64,000 nucleotides of DNA from Hyphomonadaceae bacterium TMED5 (GTDB lineage Bacteria; Pseudomonadota; Alphaproteobacteria; Caulobacterales; Hyphomonadaceae): positions 434,001 to 498,000 of the forward strand of contig NHBK01000009.1 of assembly GCA_002173095.1 (NCBI GenBank). The letters are read 5' to 3'. Below the pieces are notes generated by a model, which made no database searches, was not told the DNA's origin, and saw only the letters and a program-made list of their open reading frames with translations. Within the stretch, counting starts at the first letter, position 1. Each line of letters opens with the position of its first letter. Shown here in pieces: positions 18,639 through 25,899 of this stretch. Made by a program: the position numbers and the translations under genes.

Positions 18639-19664
18639 TCAGCTCTCCTCATCATCATAGCCGACAAGGCGAAGCGGGCGGGCTTTATAGCCTTCCAGTT
18701 CGGCCCAGCGGCAAAGCGCATCTTCGCGGCCATGGGTGACCCATAATTCTTCCGGGTTTACGTCTTTTACCGTCTGGGTGAGTTCGCCCCAGTCGGCATG
18801 GTCTGAAATGATGAGCGGTAATTCCACGCCGCTCTGTTTGGCGCGCTGTCGGATGCGCATCCAGCCAGAACAGAAAACATCGAGCGGGTCGGGGAAGCGT
18901 TTTGACCATTTATCCCTGAAGGCAGATGGCGGGCCAAGAATGATCTTGCCCGCAAATTTGGCCTGTTCTTCCTTTGCGCGGCCTTTTTCCAGTGTGGCAG
19001 GCTCTAACGGGCCGAGCTTTACGCCATGGTCTTCATAAAGGTCGCAAAGCGCTTTCAGCGCGCCATGAATATAAATGGGCTCGCTATAGCCGGTTTCACG
19101 AATGAGACTGATGACGCGCTGTGCTTTGCCGAGCGCATAGGCTCCGACAAGATGTGCGCGGTCCGGGAAGACGTTCAGGCTATCCATCAACCGGGCGATT
19201 TCTCCGCGATCATCAGGATGATGGAAGACCGGCAGGGCAAAGGTCGCTTCTGAAATAAAGACATGGCAGGGCACAGGCTCAAACCGCGCGCAGGTCGGGT
19301 CCTGGCGGCGTTTATAATCGCCCGTGCAGACCATGCGCAGGCCTTTATATTCGACAACCGCCTGAGCAGAGCCCAGAACATGGCCGGCCGGTGCCAGCCA
19401 GACCTTTACGCCATTTTTATCGTTTACCTCACCCAGTTCCGCGGGCTGGCGCGTAGGTGTGAAAGTCTCACCATAGCGAGATGCCATAATGTTGATGGTT
19501 TCAGGGGTGGCGAGCACGGCGCCGTGGCCCGCGCGGGCATGGTCGGAATGGCCATGGGTTATGACGGCGCGATCGACGGCGCGAACCGGGTCGATGTAAA
19601 AGTCACCTGCCGGGCAATAAAGGCCCGCAGGAGTTGGCTTAAGTATCTGGTCCGGTCTTATCAT
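18639..19664 (-). CDS. ligase-associated metallo-beta-lactamase-fold exonuclease
   Basis: About 341 residues of the Artemis/SNM1-like group. The metal motif HGHSDHARAGH lies near residue 38, VCTGDYKR near 110 and ISDHADW near 285. Family knowledge: the Pseudomonas homologue is a 3'-exonuclease/phosphatase working with the adjacent ATP-dependent ligase. ATG 19664 (MIRPDQILKP) is preferred over an upstream TTG, which lacks a ribosome site. The next gene, the ligase, starts 3 bp after its stop. Confidence 0.92.
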   Translation of the reverse strand: MIRPDQILKPTPAGLYCPAGDFYIDPVRAVDRAVITHGHSDHARAGHGAVLATPETINIMASRYGETFTPTRQPAELGEVNDKNGVKVWLAPAGHVLGSAQAVVEYKGLRMVCTGDYKRRQDPTCARFEPVPCHVFISEATFALPVFHHPDDRGEIARLMDSLNVFPDRAHLVGAYALGKAQRVISLIRETGYSEPIYIHGALKALCDLYEDHGVKLGPLEPATLEKGRAKEEQAKFAGKIILGPPSAFRDKWSKRFPDPLDVFCSGWMRIRQRAKQSGVELPLIISDHADWGELTQTVKDVNPEELWVTHGREDALCRWAELEGYKARPLRLVGYDDEES

Positions 19665-19809
19665 TCCGCCAATAAAGATTCCTGTTTCTTTCAACTGTTG
19701 GGATGTTTTTCAAAAAGAGAGCGATAACTTTTTCTGGCTCGACTTGAGTGAAGTCCCCTGAGTTTGATATAGCTCACCTCAATAAAATAAAAATATGAGG
19801 GAGGAGGCG

Positions 19810-21888
19810 ATGGCCTTATCTAAACGTACCGCTTTGCTGGCCGCTAGCGCTGTATCAGCGTTTGCACTGGTTTCTTGTTCCGATTCTGGTGCTGAAATGC
19901 ATGGGCAGGCTGATCATGCCTCAATGTCTCATGCCGATCATACCGGACATTCGGGCATGACTATGGCGAGCGCCGAAACCCCTGTCGGCGGCGTTCCTGA
20001 CTATATCGACAATTTTCGGCTGATTGATCAGTTCGGCGAAAGCCATGAGCTGTATTACCATTCCGACGCGCCGGCTGTTGTCATCATGACCCATGGCGTG
20101 GGCTGCCCCATCGTTCGCGGCGCCGTGCCGGACTATGCGGATGTGCGCGATGAGTTCGAGGACGATGGCGTCGTCTTCTATATGATCAACTCAAACATTC
20201 AGGATGACCGGTCAGAAATCGCAGCCGATTCAGAAGAATTTGGAATTGATATCCCGGTTCTGGATGACGTGACCCAGCTGATCGGCGAATCCATGGGGTA
20301 TGACCGCACAGCGCAGGTCTATGTTCTGGACCCGGCGCAGGGATTTAAAGTGGTGTATTATGGCCCGCTGAATGACCGTCAGACCTATGAGCGTCAACGT
20401 AATGAGGCGAATAATCATTATGTGAGCGATGTGCTGACGGCTATGACGCATGGCGAAGACATCACCACAGAGGCGCCTGCTATTCGTGCGGGCTGTATGA
20501 TCAATTTCCCGGAGCGCCAGAACCATACGGAACACATGCAGATTTCCTATTCTGAGGAAATTGCGCCGCTTCTGCGCGATAACTGCGTTGAGTGTCACCA
20601 GGAGGGCGGCATCGGCCCATGGGCCATGACGGATTATGAAACCGTGCAGGGCTGGGCGCTGATGATCCGCGAAGTTATTCGTACCGATCGCATGCCGCCA
20701 TGGCATGCTGACCCGGAAATTGGCAGCTTTCATGGTGATCGGTCTCTCTCTCCGGATGAAATTCAGACACTGGTTCACTGGATTGAAGCTGGCGCGCCGC
20801 GAGGCGAGGGCGAAGACCCGCTGGCCGGACTCAATCTGCATGCTGAAGACTGGCCACTGGGTGAGCCGGATCTTATTCTGACGCTGCCAGCCTATACCGT
20901 ACCGGCCAATGGCGTGGTCGATTACGTCTACCCGGTCGTAGAAAACCCGCTGACGGAAGACAAATGGTTGCGCGCCACAACTATCCGGGCTGGTGCGCGC
21001 GAAGTCGTTCACCACGTCTTGTCTGGTTATATGTCTGAGGTGCCGGAAGATGGTCGTGGATCGACCGGCCTTTGGGAGTTTTCGACCGGTGGCTATGCGG
21101 TTGGCGCGGAATCCGTCATCCAGGCAGAAGGCTCTGGCGTGCCATTCCCGGCAGGCGGCGCCATTGGGTTCCAGACGCATTACACGCCGTATGGGCGCGA
21201 AGTCGAAGATGTCACGCAGATCGGGTTTTACTTTCAGGACCAGCCTGAACTCCTGAACCGGTCAGCAGTTATTCTGGATGCCAGTATTGAAATTCCGCCC
21301 GGCGCAGCGCGTCATACGGAAACCGCCTATATGGAATTCCCATATGACGCGGAACTTCTATACGCCTTCCCGCACGCACACTATCGCGGACACGCATCCA
21401 ATCTGCGTATTCGTTATCCGGATGGCAGTGAGGAAATGCTGCTGTCTCTGCCGCGTTATGACTTTAACTGGCAGCGTGCCTATGAGTGGGAAGAGCCGAT
21501 TACTATTCCGGCGGGCTCAAAGCTCATTGCCGAATATGTCTATGACAACTCCATGGCCAATGTGGCAAACCCTGATCCGGATGTGAATGTCACCTGGGGC
21601 GAGCAGAGCTTTGAAGAAATGCTTTATACGTCGCTCGCCTATCGCTGGGTTGGCGAGACGACGGATAATCGCCTGGATGCGCAGTCAGAGCATATGCAGG
21701 CCTCGCGCTTCTTTACGGCGATGGACGACAATATCGACGGCATGCTGACAGAAGACGAGCTTCGCGGCATTCTGGGCGAGCGTATGCGGGCTGGCTTTGA
21801 TCGTATGGATATGGATGGAGATGGCTCTGTCAGCATGGATGAGTATCTGACAATTCAGCGCATGCGTCAGGCCCGCGGCCAGCAATAG
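19810..21888 (+). CDS. multidomain lipoprotein: redoxin, cytochrome c, monooxygenase-like and EF-hand parts
   Basis: About 692 residues; ATG 19810 follows GGGAGGAGGCG. Lipoprotein signal ending ALVSC, then a His/Met-rich stretch (residues 28-55) that could bind copper. A peroxiredoxin/AhpC-like domain follows (about 60-225; single Cys in THGVGCPIV), then a c-type haem motif CVECH (near 256) with RMPPWH as possible Met ligand, a region like the C-terminal part of copper type II monooxygenases (HHVLSGY near 397, THYTPYG near 457), and two EF-hands at the end (DDNIDGMLTEDE, DMDGDGSVSMDE). Predicted cell-surface or periplasmic redox protein; reaction unknown. Related fusions are annotated in other bacteria as redoxin-family proteins. 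Confidence 0.8.
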   Translation: MALSKRTALLAASAVSAFALVSCSDSGAEMHGQADHASMSHADHTGHSGMTMASAETPVGGVPDYIDNFRLIDQFGESHELYYHSDAPAVVIMTHGVGCPIVRGAVPDYADVRDEFEDDGVVFYMINSNIQDDRSEIAADSEEFGIDIPVLDDVTQLIGESMGYDRTAQVYVLDPAQGFKVVYYGPLNDRQTYERQRNEANNHYVSDVLTAMTHGEDITTEAPAIRAGCMINFPERQNHTEHMQISYSEEIAPLLRDNCVECHQEGGIGPWAMTDYETVQGWALMIREVIRTDRMPPWHADPEIGSFHGDRSLSPDEIQTLVHWIEAGAPRGEGEDPLAGLNLHAEDWPLGEPDLILTLPAYTVPANGVVDYVYPVVENPLTEDKWLRATTIRAGAREVVHHVLSGYMSEVPEDGRGSTGLWEFSTGGYAVGAESVIQAEGSGVPFPAGGAIGFQTHYTPYGREVEDVTQIGFYFQDQPELLNRSAVILDASIEIPPGAARHTETAYMEFPYDAELLYAFPHAHYRGHASNLRIRYPDGSEEMLLSLPRYDFNWQRAYEWEEPITIPAGSKLIAEYVYDNSMANVANPDPDVNVTWGEQSFEEMLYTSLAYRWVGETTDNRLDAQSEHMQASRFFTAMDDNIDGMLTEDELRGILGERMRAGFDRMDMDGDGSVSMDEYLTIQRMRQARGQQ

Positions 21889-21909
21889 GTTCGCGCAGAA
21901 GTTTTAGAG

Positions 21910-21942
21910 AAGGGCGGTGTGAGTTTCATGCCGCCCTTTTTC
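21910..21942 (+). terminator. terminator after the redoxin/EF-hand gene
   Basis: AAGGGCGG and CCGCCCTT pair around a 13-base loop and are followed by a T run. Confidence 0.75.
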
Positions 21943-22336
21943 GTTTTTAAGGGCAGTTTTGCCTGCACTTCGAATGCTTTGAGGATTGTTCGGCGAGTTC
22001 TGTAAAACAGTGAAGTAAGACTGTTTCTTTGGCGCCCGGAAACTTGTCAACTAAGTGACATATTTCCTTAATAGATGAAATTTCATCAAAATTTTATCGA
22101 ATGTTTTAGCGGTTAAATTTGGCCAATACTCGGCATTGCGGTCGAATTACGGTGTAAAATCTTAACGAATCAGCAGAAAATTGCGACTTATCCACATTTT
22201 TTAGTTAAAATTCGTCCACTCTTCTGTTAACCATCGGTTTACCATTCATGACGGGTGAGTCATTATGGTTGAGTAAGCCCAAGGCCCAGAATGTGCCAAT
22301 TCCGCCGCGCGAGGGGCAGCGCGTAGGAGTATCGAA
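21943..22336 (+). promoter_or_regulatory. long AT-rich upstream region of the repeat protease
   Basis: About 390 bp with no gene, AT-rich compared with its surroundings. It holds a perfect DnaA box (TTATCCACA, 22188-22196) and, 30 bp further on, TTAACCAT at 22227-22234, which is also TTAA-N7-TTTA, one base off the full CtrA consensus. Nearer the gene a small hairpin (CGCGC/GCGCG, 22306-22323) precedes the TAGGAG ribosome site. DnaA and CtrA control is an inference from these matches. Confidence 0.5.
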
Positions 22337-25300
22337 ATGAAGTCTGTATTGTACTCTTCAGCTGCAATTGCGCAGATCATGCTGGTATCAGCAGCTCTCG
22401 CGCCGGCGCATGCTCAGGAGGTTTCAACTACCGAAATCACAGCATCCGATGAACGTTTGAACCCGCAATGGGGCAATCTGGATTCCTTCTGGGGAAACCT
22501 TGATAGCTTCTGGGGCAATCTGGACAGTTTCGAGGGCGAGGCGTCTGCTCAATGGGGTAATCTGGATTCCTTCTGGGGTAATCTCGACTCGTTCTGGGGC
22601 AACCTCGATAGCTTCTGGGGCAATCTCGACAGTTTCGAAGCCGAAGCCCAGTGGGGCAATCTCGACAGCTTTTGGGGGAATCTGGATTCTTTCTGGGGGA
22701 ACCTCGATAGCTTCTGGGGGAACCTCGACAGCTTTGATGGCGTGGTCGAAACCAATTGGGGCAATCTGGACAGCTTTGATGGCGAGACGACGCCTGAGTG
22801 GGGCAACCTTGATAGCTTCTGGGGCAATCTCGACAGTTTCTGGGGGAATCTGGATAGCTTTGAAGGCGACGCTGACGCAGTGGCGCTGTGGGGCAATCTC
22901 GATAGCTTCTGGGGTAACCTCGACAGTTTCTGGGGCAATCTCGACAGCTTCTATGTCGCGTTTTCTGTTCCTGAAGGCGAAGACCCTGAAACGTATTATG
23001 GTCTGTTAGACCCAAGCTGGGGCAATCTCGACAGCTTCTGGGGTAATCTGGACAGCTTTAACGGCAATCTCGACACCAGCTGGGGCAATCTCGACAGCTT
23101 CTGGGGTAATCTCGATAGCTTCTGGGGCAACCTTGATAGCTTCTGGGGTAATCTCGACAGTTTCTGGGGCAATCTCGATAGCTTCTGGGGCAATCTCGAT
23201 AGTTTCTGGGGCAATCTCGATAGCTTCGATGCGAACACGCAGGCTGATTATGATCAGCTGCTCTTCGACCTCGGCACGCTCTATAATATGAGCCAGGAGC
23301 AGTATGCTCCGCTCGTTGCGTTTTATACCGGCCAGGATTTCTGGTCTGGCTTCGCTCAGGAAATTTTTGAGCGCTATGGTATTGATCCATCCGATCCATC
23401 TTCGCTTGAAGGTCTGACGGCTGAGGAGCGATTCCGCTTTTATATCGACTGGCGCGATGGTCTGATGCAGTTCAACGGCATCGACCGCGTGGATCATTGG
23501 ATGCAGACCATTAACTGGTCTCCGGTTCTGACGCAGGATCACGATTACAATACACAGGCAGTGATCGGTCTTCTGGATTTCGGCATCACTGACGAAACGC
23601 TGCTGACCCATGACGTCATCTATAACGGCGGATATGAGACAGATTCTGAAGACACGCACGGCTCGGCTGTTGTCAGTCTTTTGATCGCGCCGCATGACGG
23701 CTTTGGTGTGATGGGTATCGCGCCAGACGCCAGCGTTGCGGCCTATAACCCGTTCGATGAGACCGGTACGGCCGGTTGGGAAGACGTTGAGACGGGTGTG
23801 AATGAACTCGTCGATAATGGCGCGCGTATCATCAACATGTCTCTTGGTGTGCCAGGTGCGATCCTTTCTGAGGAATGGGCTGGTATTCTGGGCGGTGTTG
23901 TCGCAGACCCTGAAGCGTCCGGTACGGTCTTCATTAAAGCGGCTGGCAATGATGGTGCTGTTCAGAGTGAAGACGTGCTCTGGGATAGTGCTGAAAGCCT
24001 CGAAAACCTGATTATTGTTGGCGCGATTGGCCTGGACGGTGAAATCGCTGAATGGTCCAACACGCCGGGTGATGCCTGTGCCATTATTGATGGTGAGTGC
24101 AATCCGCTCATGTACAACTTCATTGTTGCGCCGGGTGAATTCCTACTCGTGTCTGACGGAGATGGTGGCGTGACGCGTCACTCTGGTACGTCTTTCGCGG
24201 CGCCTCTGGTGTCCGGTACCGCCGCATTGATCCACGGCGCATGGCCATGGTGGAAAGATCATGGCGAAGAAACTGTCGACGTTATCCTTCAGACCGCAAC
24301 GGATCTGGGCGAAGAGGGTGTCGATGAGGTGTATGGCTGGGGTCTTCTCAATGTAGAAGCTGCGCTGTCTCCACTCGACTGGGAAAATCTCCGCTTCTAT
24401 TTTGACCGTAATGGTAATGGCCATGTGAATAGCGGCAAAAGCGCTGACTGGATCCGTCGTGCTTATATGCGGTCCGATGTTGTTCAGCTCGAAGACAATG
24501 GCGCTTATGTTGTTGCGCTTGAGGCTGTCGGTGACACCTTCCGTGACTTCCGCATTCCGCTGTCTACGCAACTGTATGGACAGGAATCTGTCGTGCGTCG
24601 TCTCGACAATGACCGCCTGTTCCAGCGCCACCTCCATCAGCGTTTTGTTGACTGGGCGACGGCTGGTTCCAGCTTTGGTGACGTTCAGAGCTATGAATCC
24701 CGTCTTGGTTTGAATGGTGACTGGGCGCTTGCCATGCACGCTGCGCCATATGCGCCGGGCACAGATGTTCGCGAAGGTCAGCTTCCATTCCAGACCGACC
24801 TGGTTCTGTCTGCTCCGGAAAGCCAGACTGAATTCCGCATTGGTCATGGTGATGGCGCTGCCCGCCTGAATGCCAGCCCGGTTTTCGGTTTCTATTCTGA
24901 CTTCAATGTCGAGACAGGTGGTGTGAACCCGCTGCTCGGATTGGCGTCTGGTGGTACTTACGCGTCCACGAGCTTTGCGATTAATGAGCGTCTCTCCATC
25001 ACGGCGAGCGTTACGGAAACCTCAGACGATCACTCCTATATTGATCCGATTACCGCTCAGCGCGTGTATGAAGACAATGGCATCACCGAGTTTGCCGCCA
25101 GCGCAGCGAATGTCTCCATGTCTTATGCGATGACAGACACTGTTCGCATTAGCATGGATTACACTCAGCTTCAGGAACGTGACAGTCTTCTGGGCGGTCA
25201 GGGCTCTGGCGTGTTCTCACTCGAAGGCGGTGCTGTCACGGATGCAGTGACCTTCGCATCTGACTTTGCTTTGCCAGCGAATTTCAGCCTCGCACTTTCT

Positions 25301-25717
25301 GCGACTATGGGTGAAACGCGCGCAACTGGCTTTGCAGATGGACCTCTGCGTCTGTCTGATGAAGGTGTGACGTCTTCAGCATTCGCGATTGGTCTGCGCC
25401 GCGATGGTCTGTTGTCAGATACGGACATTGTCCGGGTCACACTGGCCCAGCCTCTGCGTGTTGAAAGCGGTAGCTTTGAATATTCGGCGCTGGAAGTTAT
25501 TGACCGTGAAACCGGCGAACTTGGCATTGTGACCCAGAATTGGGGCATTGCTGATACAGGTCGCGACTTCAATGTCGAGCTCAGCTATGGCGCGCCGATT
25601 ATGGACGGTATGGCCGAAGTGTCAGCGTTCACGCGTGTTGAGGTCGATGAGCGTCCATCGGCGGGTCTCACAGAGCTGGAGCATGCTCTGGGTGCGCGTT
25701 TCGCAATTCGCTATTAA
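22337..25717 (+). CDS. S8 (subtilisin-like) protease with N-terminal WGNLDSF repeats and C-terminal barrel-like region
   Basis: 1126 residues. Signal peptide 1-26 (cut after AHAQ). Residues 45-297 carry 27 perfect WGNLDSF heptads plus one variant (NGNLDTS), in eight blocks of 1-7 copies split by short acidic linkers and one longer 22-residue linker. Residues about 400-660 form a subtilase domain with Asp414 (LLDFGI), His441 (DTHGSAV), Asn538 (AAGND) and Ser619 (GTSFAAP), so activity is likely. Residues about 760-1126 are rich in alternating beta-like strands and end FAIRY; a terminal aromatic residue suits an autotransporter-type outer-membrane barrel. Expected on the cell surface or released. 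Function of the repeats is unknown. Confidence 0.88.
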   Translation: MKSVLYSSAAIAQIMLVSAALAPAHAQEVSTTEITASDERLNPQWGNLDSFWGNLDSFWGNLDSFEGEASAQWGNLDSFWGNLDSFWGNLDSFWGNLDSFEAEAQWGNLDSFWGNLDSFWGNLDSFWGNLDSFDGVVETNWGNLDSFDGETTPEWGNLDSFWGNLDSFWGNLDSFEGDADAVALWGNLDSFWGNLDSFWGNLDSFYVAFSVPEGEDPETYYGLLDPSWGNLDSFWGNLDSFNGNLDTSWGNLDSFWGNLDSFWGNLDSFWGNLDSFWGNLDSFWGNLDSFWGNLDSFDANTQADYDQLLFDLGTLYNMSQEQYAPLVAFYTGQDFWSGFAQEIFERYGIDPSDPSSLEGLTAEERFRFYIDWRDGLMQFNGIDRVDHWMQTINWSPVLTQDHDYNTQAVIGLLDFGITDETLLTHDVIYNGGYETDSEDTHGSAVVSLLIAPHDGFGVMGIAPDASVAAYNPFDETGTAGWEDVETGVNELVDNGARIINMSLGVPGAILSEEWAGILGGVVADPEASGTVFIKAAGNDGAVQSEDVLWDSAESLENLIIVGAIGLDGEIAEWSNTPGDACAIIDGECNPLMYNFIVAPGEFLLVSDGDGGVTRHSGTSFAAPLVSGTAALIHGAWPWWKDHGEETVDVILQTATDLGEEGVDEVYGWGLLNVEAALSPLDWENLRFYFDRNGNGHVNSGKSADWIRRAYMRSDVVQLEDNGAYVVALEAVGDTFRDFRIPLSTQLYGQESVVRRLDNDRLFQRHLHQRFVDWATAGSSFGDVQSYESRLGLNGDWALAMHAAPYAPGTDVREGQLPFQTDLVLSAPESQTEFRIGHGDGAARLNASPVFGFYSDFNVETGGVNPLLGLASGGTYASTSFAINERLSITASVTETSDDHSYIDPITAQRVYEDNGITEFAASAANVSMSYAMTDTVRISMDYTQLQERDSLLGGQGSGVFSLEGGAVTDAVTFASDFALPANFSLALSATMGETRATGFADGPLRLSDEGVTSSAFAIGLRRDGLLSDTDIVRVTLAQPLRVESGSFEYSALEVIDRETGELGIVTQNWGIADTGRDFNVELSYGAPIMDGMAEVSAFTRVEVDERPSAGLTELEHALGARFAIRY
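22469..23227 (+). repeat. 21-bp tandem repeats encoding WGNLDSF
   Basis: 27 exact heptapeptide copies and one degenerate copy. The DNA units differ at synonymous sites (GGC/GGG/GGT, AAT/AAC, CTG/CTC/CTT, GAT/GAC, and Ser as TCC, TCG, TCT, AGC or AGT), so the peptide is conserved although the DNA has drifted. Longest uninterrupted run: seven copies at 23081-23227. Confidence 0.97.
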
Positions 25718-25771
25718 GTTGTATTGAAGTTTTGCTGACGTATTACGCAAGTAAAATTTGAATTCGCAGAG

Positions 25772-25799
25772 GGCCAGTGTTCAACAACACTGGCCTTTT
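25772..25799 (+). terminator. terminator after the repeat protease
   Basis: GGCCAGTGTT and AACACTGGCC form a perfect 10-bp stem with loop CAAC, followed by TTTTGTT. Confidence 0.9.
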
Positions 25800-25899
25800 G
25801 TTATTGACCCTTATGTCAAACACTCACACGATTTGTTTAGACAACGATATTTTTATGTTTGGGGAGTATAAACCCGCCTAATATCGGGAAGGACGTCTG

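Noticed and set aside
22188-22196. DnaA box as a replication origin
   Set aside because: Only one perfect box was seen, with no box cluster and no dnaA, hemE or parAB neighbours; gene regulation is more likely.
22469-23227. Regular 21-bp spacing that resembles a short CRISPR array
   Set aside because: Units are adjacent without unique spacers, differ only at synonymous sites and are inside a coding frame; no cas genes nearby.
22437-23695. Long open frames on the minus strand opposite the WGNLDSF repeats
   Set aside because: They mirror the 21-bp repeat (monotonous Leu-Pro-Gln-Lys-Leu-Ser-Arg or Arg-Asn-Cys-Arg-Asp-Cys units) and arise because the repeat has no stop codons in those frames; the plus-strand frame has the signal peptide and protease.
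24143-24847. 234-residue frame antisense to the protease
   Set aside because: Overlaps the catalytic Ser region of the sense gene and shows no domain pattern.
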